Shown in pieces: positions 42,590 to 51,765 of a DNA stretch of 64,000 nt. The stretch spans positions 310,001 to 374,000 of the forward strand of contig NZ_JBHSXH010000009.1 in the NCBI RefSeq assembly GCF_042662625.1. Reading direction: 5' to 3'. The position numbers and the translations under genes are program-made. The notes below the pieces were generated by a model. The model was not told where the DNA came from and made no database searches. It saw only the letters and a list, made by a program, of their open reading frames with translations. Numbering within the stretch: the first letter of the stretch is position 1; each line of letters starts with the position of its first letter. This DNA comes from Halopelagius fulvigenes (GTDB lineage Archaea > Halobacteriota > Halobacteria > Halobacteriales > Haloferacaceae).

Positions 42590-43447
42590 TTACTCCTCTC
42601 CTTCCTCGCTCTCGTCGCCGTCCTCTCCGATCACGTCTTCGACCACGTCCTCGTCCACGTTCATCTCGCCCGGTTCCGGCGACTCCGATTCGACGTCTCC
42701 GTCCGCCAGTTCGTCCACCTCCTCGGCGTTTCGCTCCTCTTCGGGGAGGTCCTCGCTCTCGTCAACCGCGCCTTCGCCGTCGGTCGCCATCGTCTCGTCC
42801 TCGTCTTCGTCCTCCTCGCCGCCGATCGCTCCCGTCTCGTCCTCGTCTTCGGTCTCTTCGTCGTCGGCCGCTTCTGTCTCGTCCTCGTCTTCGTCTTCTT
42901 CGTCGTCGTCGTCCGTCCGTTCAGCCTCCACTTCGACTTCCGACTCGACTTCGAGTTCGTCTCCCTCGCGCTCCAGTTCCGTCTCGGCTTCGACCTCCAC
43001 CTCGACGCCTTCGCCCGCCTCGATTTCCACCTCCGTCTCGACCTCTATCTCCTCTTTCTCCTCGTCCTCGTCTCCGCCTTCGGCCGCCTCTCCTTCGTCC
43101 TGCGATTCGTCCGACCCCCCGGCGGGGACGACGCTCTCGGGGTCCTCTCGCACGTCTTCGATCGTCTGTCTCACCTCGTCGGGTTCCGGAACCGTCTCGC
43201 GCACCTCGCCGGCGGACGGGACCGGTGCGCCCGACCCGGCCTTCCGGGTGGCGAGGTACGCCAACGCGAGCATGCCGCCGCCGACCATGGCGGCCTTACG
43301 AAGGAGGGCCGAATCGGACGGCATCGCCCCTCCGGACGACTCCGACCGCACGGCGTCCATCACCGTGCTCGACTCCTCGCTCATCGTGCTCGACTCCTCG
43401 CTCACCGGCTCTGACTGGTCTTTGCGGAAGAATGCTGTCAGACTCAT
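42590..43447 (-). CDS. Acidic membrane-anchored protein with EV-rich module
   Basis: 285 residues. A Ser/Glu-rich N terminus precedes one predicted transmembrane helix at about residues 51-68 (KAAMVGGGMLALAYLATRK), then 215 mostly acidic residues. Residues 132-179 are the Glu/Val-alternating module (EEIEVETEVEIEAGEGVE onward) shared, with about 43 of 48 aligned residues identical, with the acidic HhH protein at 30447-31352. Codon choice differs between the two copies, so protein-level conservation is likely. No enzyme motif. Function unknown; a charged scaffold near the membrane is one guess. Confidence 0.7.
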   Translation of the reverse strand: MSLTAFFRKDQSEPVSEESSTMSEESSTVMDAVRSESSGGAMPSDSALLRKAAMVGGGMLALAYLATRKAGSGAPVPSAGEVRETVPEPDEVRQTIEDVREDPESVVPAGGSDESQDEGEAAEGGDEDEEKEEIEVETEVEIEAGEGVEVEVEAETELEREGDELEVESEVEVEAERTDDDDEEDEDEDETEAADDEETEDEDETGAIGGEEDEDEDETMATDGEGAVDESEDLPEEERNAEEVDELADGDVESESPEPGEMNVDEDVVEDVIGEDGDESEEGEE

Positions 43448-43613
43448 AACACACTTCGTTGTTCTCCCGCGAGGAAGTGCGTTTGGGCCCGGTCGCTCCT
43501 CGCGCCCCGTCGTCGCGGTTCGCGTCCGCCGCCGCGCGTCTCGCCGCCCGCCGCGGACGAGCGTACCACCTCGCCTGAATTACGCCTAACTGCCCGGCGG
43601 CGCATCTCACCGA

Positions 43614-44480
43614 ATGGGAGAGACGGTTCTCGTCACCGGTTGTTCGTCGGGTATCGGCCGCGCGACTGCGCTTCGGTTCCGGGACGCGGGGTGGACGGTG
43701 TACGCCGCCGCCCGCGACACGGACGAGGTGCGCACGCTCGAAGACCGGGGTTGTCGGGTCGTCGAACTCGACGTCACCGACGAGGCGTCGGTCGAAACCG
43801 CTCTCAGTCGGATCTTCGAGGAGGAGGGCCGCCTCGACTGCCTCGTCAACAACGCGGGCTACGGCCAGTTCGGCGCGGTGGAGGACGTGCCGATGGAGAA
43901 GGTCAGACGGCAGTTCGACGTCAACACGTACGGCCCGATTCGGCTGATGCGCGCCGTCCTCCCCCGGATGCGGGAACGCGGGCGCGGGACGATTATCAAC
44001 GTCACGGCGGGATTCGGCGGCCTGACGGTGCCGGGACTGGGAATCTACACCGGGTCGAAGTTCGCGCTGGAGTCCGTCAGCGACGCCCTCCGCCAGGAGA
44101 CGGCGGGAACCGGCGTGAACGTCGTCTGCGTCCAACCCGGGCTGGTGGCGACGCCGTTCTACGACCGCGCACTCGAAGAAGTCGAGTCGGTCGAACACAC
44201 GCCGGCGTACGCCGACCTCTACCGCGCCCTCGGATCCATCGGCGTCGTCCGCGAGGGCGGCCCCGGAATCAACCGCCCCGAACGAGTCGCGGCGACGATC
44301 GTCGCCGCCGCCACCGCCGACCGCCCGGACCCGACGTACCGAGTGGGCGCACTCGCGGCGTTCGGAACGTACGCCGCCGCCGTCGTCCGCGGGCGTCTCC
44401 GCGCCGCGGCGTCGAGGGTCGGCCTCGAAGTCGCCTCGAACGGCGCGGTTCAGCGCTTCCTCCGGCGGCGGCGCGAGTGA
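43614..44480 (+). CDS. Short-chain dehydrogenase/reductase
   Basis: 288-residue classical SDR. Cofactor motif VTGCSSGIGRATAL at the N terminus, NNAG at about 85, and catalytic YTGSK at about 145; the Ser normally upstream is in an INVTAGFGG segment, where Thr-Ala replaces the common Ser-Ser, a small oddity. Substrate unknown. Start ATG 43614. Convergent with the TrxR-like gene, six bases apart. Confidence 0.88.
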   Translation: MGETVLVTGCSSGIGRATALRFRDAGWTVYAAARDTDEVRTLEDRGCRVVELDVTDEASVETALSRIFEEEGRLDCLVNNAGYGQFGAVEDVPMEKVRRQFDVNTYGPIRLMRAVLPRMRERGRGTIINVTAGFGGLTVPGLGIYTGSKFALESVSDALRQETAGTGVNVVCVQPGLVATPFYDRALEEVESVEHTPAYADLYRALGSIGVVREGGPGINRPERVAATIVAAATADRPDPTYRVGALAAFGTYAAAVVRGRLRAAASRVGLEVASNGAVQRFLRRRRE

Positions 44481-44486
44481 GGGTCG

Positions 44487-45560
44487 TCACTCGCGCTCTA
44501 CGCGCCCCTCCTCCGGCGCGGGTCTCCGAAGGCCGGCGTGTTCGTCGAGGCCGCGGACGCGGCGCATCCGCGCGCGGACGTCGCCCGCCGCGCCCGGAAC
44601 CGGGAAGTCCTCCGCCGAGTCGAGTTCTTCGAGCGAGAGGGGGTACGTCCGGAGGCTCTTGTGCAGCGCGATGCCCGCGCGCGCGCCGTCGCCGACGGCT
44701 ACCGCCGTCTGGTTCTGCCCGTGCGTCACGTCGCCGACGGCGTAGACGCCGTCGACGCTCGTCTCGAAGTTCTCGTCCACCTCGACTGCTCCGTCGTCGT
44801 CGAGTTCGCAGCCGAGAGCCTCGGCCAAGGCAGTGTTGTACTCCTTGCCGTACATGGCGAACCCGCCGAGGTACTCGCGGTCCGACCGGTCGGCGAAGCG
44901 CAGTCCGCCGAGCCATGGGTCCTCGGCGTCGTCGTCCGCCGGAAACGCGGAGACGACGTCCGTGTCGATTCGCTCGATCGGGTGCGCGCCGAGTCGGTCC
45001 TCCGTCTCGTCGCTCCACTCGGGGTCCGCGCCGTTCAACAGCAACTCCACGTCGTCGGTGAAGTTGAGCATCAGCATCGCCACCTCCGCCGCGTCCTCGC
45101 CGTGGCCGAGGACGAAGACGGGGCCGTCCCCGAGGGCGTACGCGTCGCAGTGGAGGCAGTAGTGTAACCCCCGACCGGTGAAGCGCCGCAGTTCGGGCAC
45201 GCCCGGTTCCTCGTCGGAGAACCCCGTCGCGAGAACGACGCGTTCGGCCGTGACCGTCGCGTGGGACGCCTCCACCCGGAACCGGCCGTCGTCGTCCCGT
45301 TCGATGCGTTCGACGGCGTCGGGGTGGAAGTCGCCGCCGTACTCTTCGAGTTGCCGGACGGCGAGTTCCGACAGTTGTTTGCCCGAGACGTCCTCGGAGA
45401 CGCCGTAGACGTTGTGCACGCCTCGGACCGCCGTGTGTCGGCCGCCCTGTTCGTCGAACGCCGCGGTTCGGTGGCCGAGTCGCGTCGCGTACAGCGCAGT
45501 CGTCAACCCCGCGGGCCCGCCGCCCACGACGACGACTTCGTAGCGCGGCCGGTCGCTCAT
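44487..45560 (-). CDS. Thioredoxin-reductase-like FAD oxidoreductase
   Basis: 357 residues. FAD motif VVVGGGPAGLTTAL at the N terminus, a redox-active Cys pair in CLHCDA at about 133-136, an NAD(P)-binding loop (VLGHGEDAAEVAM), and the C-terminal VYAVGDVTHGQNQTAVAVGDG FAD motif. The order matches low-molecular-weight thioredoxin reductases. The C-terminal 30 residues are an Arg/Glu-rich extension. The true electron acceptor is unknown; in haloarchaea some TrxR paralogues accept other thiols. Start ATG 45560. Confidence 0.88.
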   Translation of the reverse strand: MSDRPRYEVVVVGGGPAGLTTALYATRLGHRTAAFDEQGGRHTAVRGVHNVYGVSEDVSGKQLSELAVRQLEEYGGDFHPDAVERIERDDDGRFRVEASHATVTAERVVLATGFSDEEPGVPELRRFTGRGLHYCLHCDAYALGDGPVFVLGHGEDAAEVAMLMLNFTDDVELLLNGADPEWSDETEDRLGAHPIERIDTDVVSAFPADDDAEDPWLGGLRFADRSDREYLGGFAMYGKEYNTALAEALGCELDDDGAVEVDENFETSVDGVYAVGDVTHGQNQTAVAVGDGARAGIALHKSLRTYPLSLEELDSAEDFPVPGAAGDVRARMRRVRGLDEHAGLRRPAPEEGRVERE

Positions 45561-45870
45561 CGGTCGCGCCCGCCCGCGGGTCCGACGCCGCCGACGCGGG
45601 GCGGTCCCCCCTCGGGGCGTCGTCTCTCCGATCCCGTGCGACTCGGCGGCGACGATACGAGGTATCCGCTGGTCATGGCCGTGTCTCCCTCCGGCGGACG
45701 CAAAGTCACACGGCAGTCATTCGCAAGGTGCCGGCGCGTCCGTCGAGTCAGTCGTCGTCGCCCACCTCCGTGCTCGGGTCGATATCGACGTCCTTCTCCT
45801 CCTCGGGTGTGTCGTCTACGGACGGAAGATACCGCTTGCCGACATCTAGTCGAGACGACCGACTCCGGCG
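45561..45870. other. Gap between TrxR-like and ATP-grasp genes
   Basis: 310 bp without a convincing gene. On the minus strand the ATP-grasp frame remains open for a further 40 codons after its stop (to a TGA at 45748-45750), reading an acidic, ordinary-looking tail (VDDTPEEEKDVDID) with no start codon of its own. This may be chance or a lost extension. Confidence 0.4.
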
Positions 45871-47022
45871 TCACGAACCGCCGGGCGGCCACTCGTCGGC
45901 GGCGACGAACTCGTCGTAGAAGTCGACCACCCGGTCGTCGGTGAGGAGCGGTCGGTTCGCCTGCACCAAGTCCACGTCGGACTGGTTGTTCCCCTCCAGG
46001 ACGACGAACTCGCCCGGTCCGGTGACCAACAGATCCCACCCGACGTAGGGCATGTCGGGGAACGCCTCCGCGAGTTCGAGAACCTCCTCTCTCACTCGCT
46101 CCCATCCGGGGACCGACCGCCCCTCGATGGTCGAGCCGGTGTCGGGGTGCGCCTCGAACCAGCGCAACTCCCCGTCGAACGGGTACCGCGTCGCCCGACG
46201 GAGTTCGCCCGTCTCCTCGTCTATCTCGCAGGCGATGCCGCCTCGCGACCAGTTGTCCACGCCGCCGGACGCCGCCGAGCCGAACCGGTGGACGACGGCG
46301 GCGACGAACGCGTCGTCGTCACCGGGGTGCATCGTCATCACCCGAACCGTGTTCGGCGAATCGGGGAACACCTCCGCGGCGTAGTTCGCCTGTTCGTTGT
46401 ACTCCGTGACGAGGTACCCCTCCACCGACGAGACGACGGACCGCACCTCCGAGGCGGAGGCGGCGTCGCCGTTGACGACGTAGCCCTCGCCGTCGTCCGC
46501 GACGCGGCAGATGTAGACGCCGCTTCCGCCCGCGCCCGTCGCGCTCTTGAGGACGAGTCTCTCGCCGCCGTCGAGGAGTTCGAGAATCCGGTCCGCGCCC
46601 ACGTCTTCGACGTCCTCCCGTCCGGAGTCGATGGCCCCGACCAGTTCCGGGAGTCTGTCGCCGAAGCCCCGACTTCGCATCGCCGCGTAGAACTCGAACT
46701 TGTCGTCGAGGTACTTCCGCGTCCGTCCGTTGATGTGGGCGGTGTAGGCCATCTTCTCGTACTCGGAGACGTAGTCGTCGTAGTTCCGCCGTTCGTCGAA
46801 GTCGTAGAGGTAGTACGACGACGAGAGAAAGCCGTGCCGGAGCATCCGGAGGCGATTCCACGGTTCGAGCGGAACCGTCCGGCCCTTCGTCCACTCGAAC
46901 ATCAGGAGGTCCAACCGGAACCGATCCCAGAAGGGGAGCGACGACCGTACCGTCTCGTACGCGAACGACCCGACACCCGCCGCTCGGATGCGGTCCCTCG
47001 CGCGCCGAATCCGTTCGAGCAT
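45871..47022 (-). CDS. Sugar-transfer-associated ATP-grasp protein
   Basis: 383-residue ATP-grasp fold protein of the group linked to sugar transfer or alpha-glutamate-ligase-like chemistry. Recognisable parts are an N-terminal helical region, LVLKSATGAGGSGVYIC (phosphate-binding loop with conserved Lys), a VTEYNEQANYAAEVFPDSPNTVRVMT segment and the metal-binding end VVLEGNNQSDVDLVQ. No transferase partner is adjacent. Start ATG 47022; nine codons upstream in frame are not family-like. Confidence 0.8.
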   Translation of the reverse strand: MLERIRRARDRIRAAGVGSFAYETVRSSLPFWDRFRLDLLMFEWTKGRTVPLEPWNRLRMLRHGFLSSSYYLYDFDERRNYDDYVSEYEKMAYTAHINGRTRKYLDDKFEFYAAMRSRGFGDRLPELVGAIDSGREDVEDVGADRILELLDGGERLVLKSATGAGGSGVYICRVADDGEGYVVNGDAASASEVRSVVSSVEGYLVTEYNEQANYAAEVFPDSPNTVRVMTMHPGDDDAFVAAVVHRFGSAASGGVDNWSRGGIACEIDEETGELRRATRYPFDGELRWFEAHPDTGSTIEGRSVPGWERVREEVLELAEAFPDMPYVGWDLLVTGPGEFVVLEGNNQSDVDLVQANRPLLTDDRVVDFYDEFVAADEWPPGGS

Positions 47023-47152
47023 GCCACCGTGTACAGACAGGCCACACATACGAGTTCTGCCAGATTCGGGGAATACCGATAGGAACGCCGAAATGTCAGT
47101 GTGAGCTGAATGCCGCCCCCGCGCTTATCCCGATTGTGGTTGAACTGAGGGT

Positions 47153-47995
47153 ATGGAACTCCGCGAACCCACCTCGGACGAGACGGAGCGAATCCGAGAG
47201 ATGGTCGAAAGTTCGATGACGATGTCGTATCGGCTGAGCCCCCAGCAGATCGAGTCCATCCTCACCGACCAGTTCAGCGACGACCACCTGTCGAAGGTGA
47301 TCGACAGCGACAACGCCATCGTGTTCGTCGCGGAGAACGAGATAGACGGCGTCGAGACGGCCGTCGCCGGTATCGTCGTCGGCGTCGTCAGCGACGACGT
47401 CGGCGAGATTCGGTGGCTCCTCGTAGACCCCGAACATCAGGGTGCGGGCGTCGGCACGGAACTGTTCGAGTCGGCGGTGGAGGCGCTCCGGGACCGAGAC
47501 GTGGACCACGTGGAGGCGGCGACGCTCGAAAAAAACACCGAGGGCGAGCAGTTCTTCGAGAAGTTCGACTACGTCCGGACGGAGGAGCGGACGGTCGAAC
47601 TCGGCGACGAGTCGCTGGTCGAGTACGTCTACACGGAACCGTCGGCCGCGTCCGACGAGACGGACGCCGCGGGTACGGACGCCGCGAACACGGATACGGA
47701 CGAACTCGAGTTCCCCGACACCGAAACGGAGGACGGCGTCAGACGCGCGACGACCGACGACGGGCAGACGGTGTACCTCGGCACCGACGACGAGGAGGAC
47801 AAGGAGTCCGGCACCGACGCCCCGTTCTTCGTGACGTACACAGACGAGGAGATGAGCGAGCGGTACGGCTACTACTGCTCGAACTGCGGGTCGCTGGACG
47901 TCATCGTGGACGACATGGAGCGCATGGAGTGCAGCGAGTGCGGAAACAGCCACGCCTCTCGGTCGAGAGAGGCGTACGACGACTCGTACCTCTGA
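47153..47995 (+). CDS. GNAT acetyltransferase with C-terminal zinc-finger extension
   Basis: 280 residues. GNAT domain in residues 1-160: the acetyl-CoA pyrophosphate loop is seen in RWLLVDPEHQGAGVGTELF (Q-x2-G-x-G). An acidic linker of about 60 residues precedes a C-terminal domain with two Cys pairs, CSNC and CSEC (ends of a YYCSNCGSLDV and MECSECGN segment), a zinc-binding module I recall as DUF5816-like. Substrate unknown; protein or small-molecule N-acetylation both possible. ATG 47153 is preceded by a TATA-like CTTATCC. Confidence 0.82.
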   Translation: MELREPTSDETERIREMVESSMTMSYRLSPQQIESILTDQFSDDHLSKVIDSDNAIVFVAENEIDGVETAVAGIVVGVVSDDVGEIRWLLVDPEHQGAGVGTELFESAVEALRDRDVDHVEAATLEKNTEGEQFFEKFDYVRTEERTVELGDESLVEYVYTEPSAASDETDAAGTDAANTDTDELEFPDTETEDGVRRATTDDGQTVYLGTDDEEDKESGTDAPFFVTYTDEEMSERYGYYCSNCGSLDVIVDDMERMECSECGNSHASRSREAYDDSYL

Positions 47996-48012
47996 TCCGA
48001 CGGTAACCCGCC

Positions 48013-48843
48013 TCAGCGCGGAATCCCGTACGTCTCGTCGTCCACGTCGATCATGTAGACGCGCTTTTCGGTGTCGATGTCGTCGATTCGGCCCACGTCG
48101 TCGGCGTCGAGTTCCCAGTCGCCCACCTCGAAGTTCGAGCGGATGTGCTCGGGCGTCGAGGACTTCGGAATCGTGACGACGCCCTTCTGAACCTGCCACC
48201 GCAGGACCACCTGCGCGGGCGTCCGGTCGTACTCCTCGGCCACGTCCCGAATCACCGGGTCCTCAAGCACTTCCGTCCGGGCCAACGGCGCGGCGGCGGT
48301 GAGCACCACGTCGTTGTCCTCGCAGTACTCCAAGAGGTCCTCCTGATACAGCCACGGGTGGAACTCCACCTGATTGACGGCGATGGGCACGTCGGCCACC
48401 TTCAGCGCGAACATCAGTTGGTACTTGCTGAAGTTGCTCACGCCTATGTTCCGCACCTTTCCCTCCTCGTGGAGGCGTTCGAGCGCCTGCATCGTCTCGC
48501 GCAGCGAGATGGTCGGGTTCGGCCAGTGGATCAGATACAGGTCGAGGTAGTCCGTCCCCAATCGGTCGAGGCTGGCCTCGCAGGACTCCAGCACCGACTC
48601 GTAGTGCAGGTTCGACGGCAGGACCTTCGAGGTCAGGAATATCTCCTCGCGGTCGTACTCCGCGAGGACCTCCCCGATCTCGGCCTCGTTCTCGTACCCC
48701 TCAGCCGTATCGACGTGGGCGTACCCGGCGTCGAGCGCCGCCCCGACGGACTCTTTGACCGTCTCGCCGCCGATGTCCCACGTGCCCGCTCCGACCTGCG
48801 GTATCTCGTCGCCGTTCGGAAGCGTTCGGCTCGGAATGCTCAT
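48013..48843 (-). CDS. Aldo/keto reductase, 2,5-DKG-reductase-like
   Basis: 276-residue AKR. Tetrad residues Asp/Tyr in HVDTAEGYENE, Lys in FLTSKVLPS, His in LYLIHWPNP; VVTIPKSSTPEHIRSN is the NADPH loop. Third AKR of the window and the closest to the one at 25488-26297. ATG 48843 used; residues encoded upstream are Arg-rich and not family-like. Confidence 0.92.
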   Translation of the reverse strand: MSIPSRTLPNGDEIPQVGAGTWDIGGETVKESVGAALDAGYAHVDTAEGYENEAEIGEVLAEYDREEIFLTSKVLPSNLHYESVLESCEASLDRLGTDYLDLYLIHWPNPTISLRETMQALERLHEEGKVRNIGVSNFSKYQLMFALKVADVPIAVNQVEFHPWLYQEDLLEYCEDNDVVLTAAAPLARTEVLEDPVIRDVAEEYDRTPAQVVLRWQVQKGVVTIPKSSTPEHIRSNFEVGDWELDADDVGRIDDIDTEKRVYMIDVDDETYGIPR

Positions 48844-49002
48844 ACGCCCGTCAGTTCGGCGGAGTCGGGCATATGTCTGGTGACGCGGTGGGTCGCTTGC
48901 TGCCTTCGACCGCCGAACCGCCGAATCGCGGAGCGACACGTTCTCGAATCCCTACTCGTCCGCCTCAGCGCTTTTTCCGCTCCGGGGTGTAGCCCGGTAC
49001 GT

Positions 49003-49452
49003 ATGCTTGACGTGACCGGCGGCGCGGAGGACGCGCTGTTTTGGCTCGGAAGACACGGCATCGAGACGGAAGAGAGGCGCGTCGTTCTCCCGGACGCGGT
49101 GTACGAGATAGGACTGCTCAGCGCCGACGACTCGGTGTACTGGGCGGCCGACCCGGACATCCCCGCCGCGTACATCTCCAACAACGAGTCGCTGTTCGAG
49201 GACGACGACGGCGTGTTGCTCGCCGGGTCGGGCGAGATTCACCCGGGCGAACGGGTGGAGGTGCCGACGTTCCTCTTCGAGTCGCAGGAGGCGGGCCGCG
49301 AGGAGACGGTCACCATCCTCCCGCCGGGGGAGACGGCGCACTTCCTGACGAACCCCGAACTACAGAACGTCGGCGTCTGCATGGTCGCGCCGGAGGGCGT
49401 CGTTCAGGAACTGTTCGACGCGCGACTCGGCGACGGCGCGCGAAGCGCGTGA
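49003..49452 (+). CDS. Hypothetical acidic protein
   Basis: 149 residues with a beta-rich character (VVLPDAVYEIGLLS, VEVPTFLFESQ, ETVTILPPGETAHFL) and no recognisable motif, membrane segment or signal peptide. The alternating strands suggest a small beta barrel or immunoglobulin-like fold. ATG 49003 is used; upstream frame is antisense to the AKR gene. Divergent from that AKR. Confidence 0.6.
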   Translation: MLDVTGGAEDALFWLGRHGIETEERRVVLPDAVYEIGLLSADDSVYWAADPDIPAAYISNNESLFEDDDGVLLAGSGEIHPGERVEVPTFLFESQEAGREETVTILPPGETAHFLTNPELQNVGVCMVAPEGVVQELFDARLGDGARSA

Positions 49453-49543
49453 GGCCGCCGCGCGACCCCCGGTGAACGCACCGAACCCACTTGAGCGACC
49501 CGGCACCGACGTTTTGGTGGTCGCGGGCGTACGCGAAACCGAC

Positions 49544-49786
49544 ATGACTGCCGAACTCTCGGACGACGACCGCGGGAAGACAGTCGTGAGCGGAACCGAG
49601 CGCATCGGCGTGGTGACGGACGTTCGGGGCGACCGAGCGTACGTAGAGCCCGAGTGGGACAACGTGGACGAGGGCCTCAAGCGGACGCTCGGCTGGGACG
49701 AAGACGACGACACCTACACCATCGAGGAGTCGGCGTTCACGACGGTGCAGAACACGGAGGTTCGCCTCCGCTCGGACCTGTTCTGA
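49544..49786 (+). CDS. PRC-barrel-like small protein
   Basis: 80-residue protein. GKTVVSGTERIGVVTDVRGDRAYVEPEW has the strand-turn pattern of PRC-barrel domains, which bind partner proteins in ribosome maturation and other complexes. ATG 49544 is preferred over an upstream GTG/ATG frame that lacks similarity. Convergent with the ERCC4 nuclease gene. Confidence 0.68.
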   Translation: MTAELSDDDRGKTVVSGTERIGVVTDVRGDRAYVEPEWDNVDEGLKRTLGWDEDDDTYTIEESAFTTVQNTEVRLRSDLF

Positions 49787-49804
49787 TCCAACGGCCGAAC
49801 GCCG

Positions 49805-50452
49805 TCACTCCGCGTCCCTGAACGCCGAGTGGATGGCCTCCGCCCGCTTGGGGCCGATGCCGTTGATGGCCATCAACTCCTCGGGCGACGCCGCGACGAG
49901 GTCCTCGACGGCCGGGTACGCCTCGTAGAGTCGTCCCGCCGTGTCGGTGCCCACGCCGTCGATACAGCCGTACATCCGCTTGGCGGTCGGCGCGTCGAGC
50001 GCCGTCACCGACCCGTTCGGAAGCGCCGGCGCGGACGGTTCCTCGACGTGCTTTCGGCCGAGTCGGACGGCCATGTCGACGAGTCGGTCCCGGTCGGAAC
50101 AGGGGATGACGGGCGTCCCGAGTCGGGCCGTAATCGACGCCGCCGACCCCCGGACCGCCGGGGCGGGCACCCCCTCGTCGCCGTCCGCCGGCAGTTCGGC
50201 CTCCAAGAGGACGTACGAGTGTTCGTACGATTCGCTCAGCCTCCGAACTTGGTCGCGGAGGTCGGGGGCGCGCCGACCGATGAGCGTGCTCACGTAGTCC
50301 GAGAGCGTCTTCCGTTCGACGCCGACGTCGCCGATCACCACGTCGCCGGCGGCGAGGCGGCGGGACTCGACGGACGCGACGTCCGGGTGCGCGCGAACCG
50401 CCTCCGCCACGGCGGCGGGTTCCCTGTCGTCTACGACGACTGCGAGTGACAT
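49805..50452 (-). CDS. ERCC4/XPF-type nuclease with helix-hairpin-helix
   Basis: 215-residue structure-specific DNA nuclease related to XPF/Mus81/Hef. Catalytic residues are Asp8-Asp9-Arg10-Glu11 near the start, and Glu46-Arg47-Lys48 with Asp52 in VERKTLSDY. Residues 60-125 complete the nuclease fold; 165-212 are a tandem helix-hairpin-helix DNA-binding region (IDGVGTDTAGRL and INGIGPKRAEAI). No helicase domain, so it is the short, helicase-less form. Role in repair of branched DNA is inferred from the family. Start ATG 50452. Confidence 0.88.
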   Translation of the reverse strand: MSLAVVVDDREPAAVAEAVRAHPDVASVESRRLAAGDVVIGDVGVERKTLSDYVSTLIGRRAPDLRDQVRRLSESYEHSYVLLEAELPADGDEGVPAPAVRGSAASITARLGTPVIPCSDRDRLVDMAVRLGRKHVEEPSAPALPNGSVTALDAPTAKRMYGCIDGVGTDTAGRLYEAYPAVEDLVAASPEELMAINGIGPKRAEAIHSAFRDAE

Positions 50453-50557
50453 CCGTGCCACGGCGGTACGCCGGCGACGACCAAGAGTTCGCCGCCGGAA
50501 GCGAGCGGGGGACGTCCCGCCCGAGAGACTAACTGGCGCCGCCCCCGACTCTCGGTG

Positions 50558-51106
50558 ATGGTCAACGCGTTCTGGCTCGACCGCGACCTGCAGACGGCGG
50601 TCGAATGGCTCGTCGACAAGCACGTGACGAGCAGCGTCTTCGAGTGTTCGATGGTGCTGACGACCGCGGCGCAGTTGAACGGGGCCGAGGGCGAGGACCT
50701 GTACTTCACGCACCCGAACCATCCGCTCACTCAGTGGGCCGCCGACTCGTACGACAACTGGCGTCGCCTGCGGGCGTACACCGAGGCGGCGCACGACGAG
50801 TGGCGGTACCGCTGGGACCACGCGCCGGAGAGGCGACACGGCTGTTGGGCCACCGTCGAAACGCTCGACCCCGAGGCGGTCCGCGAGTTGGAGTGGCCGA
50901 CGGAGGCGGCGAGCGACCCCCCGCAGGTCACCGGCGAGTGGACCGCGCCGGACTACGTGGACGCCTACCGCTACTACTACGCGAACGAGAAGCGGCACCT
51001 GTTCCAGTGGTCGAAGGACCGAGAGGAACCGCCGTGGATAACCGAGTACACGGTCGACGCGGACGAGTCCGGCCGACCGGAGAGCGTCGGCGGCGGGCGG
51101 GACTGA
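50558..51106 (+). CDS. Phage-type uncharacterised protein (DKHV motif)
   Basis: 182 residues. The pattern (F/L)WLDRDLQTAVEWLVDKHVTSS, then ECSMVLTTA, HPNHPLTQWA and a NWRRLRAYTEAAHDEWRYRW segment is the same as in a widespread family of small phage and bacterial proteins of unknown function whose hallmark is a DKH motif. Several His, Asp and Tyr residues could form a metal site. Not recognised as any enzyme with confidence. ATG 50558 is chosen; GTG 50555 is an alternative. Confidence 0.65.
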   Translation: MVNAFWLDRDLQTAVEWLVDKHVTSSVFECSMVLTTAAQLNGAEGEDLYFTHPNHPLTQWAADSYDNWRRLRAYTEAAHDEWRYRWDHAPERRHGCWATVETLDPEAVRELEWPTEAASDPPQVTGEWTAPDYVDAYRYYYANEKRHLFQWSKDREEPPWITEYTVDADESGRPESVGGGRD

Positions 51107-51189
51107 CCCGACGCGGCCGAATCCGTCGGACGCGGCGAACGAACGCATACGACGCTTCGGACCGAGAGTACCGGTCGGAGGACGACGAC

Positions 51190-51765
51190 ATGGTATCTAC
51201 GGGCGACGTCATCGAGAACCCCGCGACCGGAGAGCGAATCGCGTTCCGAACGACGGCCGCCGACTCCGGCGGGCGAGCGGTCGAGTTCGACTACTTCCTC
51301 GACCCGGGCGGATTCGCGGTCGGGAAGTTCGACCACGTCCACCCCCGACAGGAGGAGCGAATCCACGTCCGGAGCGGCGAGCTCGGCGTTCGAATCGACG
51401 GCGACGAGTGGACGGCCACGCCCGGCACGCGGTTCGCCGTCCTGCCGGAGACGGCGCACACGGTGTGGAACGCCGGCGACGACGAGATGCACGCGGTAGT
51501 CGAACTCCGTCCGGGGTTGGATATCGAGTCGTTCTTCGAGACGATGTTCGGTCTCGCCCGGGATGGAAAGACCGACCGGCGAGGGATTCCGAGCCCGCTT
51601 CAGTCCGCGGTCCTCGCACGCGAGTTCCGCGACGAGATTCGACCGCCCGCCGTCCCCGGCCCCGCCGTGAACGCGCTCACGTCCGTCTTGGCTCCCGTCG
51701 GTCGGCGACGGGGGTACCGCGCCCGGTATCCGCGCTACGCCGACCGAGTGTCGGACGAACGCTGA
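51190..51765 (+). CDS. Cupin-domain protein
   Basis: 191 residues. A double-stranded beta-helix occupies residues 15-115, with metal-binding His/Glu in HVHPRQEERIHV and in the PETAHTVWNAG motif, so metal binding is plausible. The C-terminal 70 residues are helical and Arg/Pro-rich. Cupins have many roles; none is indicated. ATG 51190. Confidence 0.8.
   Translation: MVSTGDVIENPATGERIAFRTTAADSGGRAVEFDYFLDPGGFAVGKFDHVHPRQEERIHVRSGELGVRIDGDEWTATPGTRFAVLPETAHTVWNAGDDEMHAVVELRPGLDIESFFETMFGLARDGKTDRRGIPSPLQSAVLAREFRDEIRPPAVPGPAVNALTSVLAPVGRRRGYRARYPRYADRVSDER

Noticed and set aside
45728..45919. Plus-strand Ser-rich short frame
   Set aside because: Composition of an antisense shadow; no start context or similarity.
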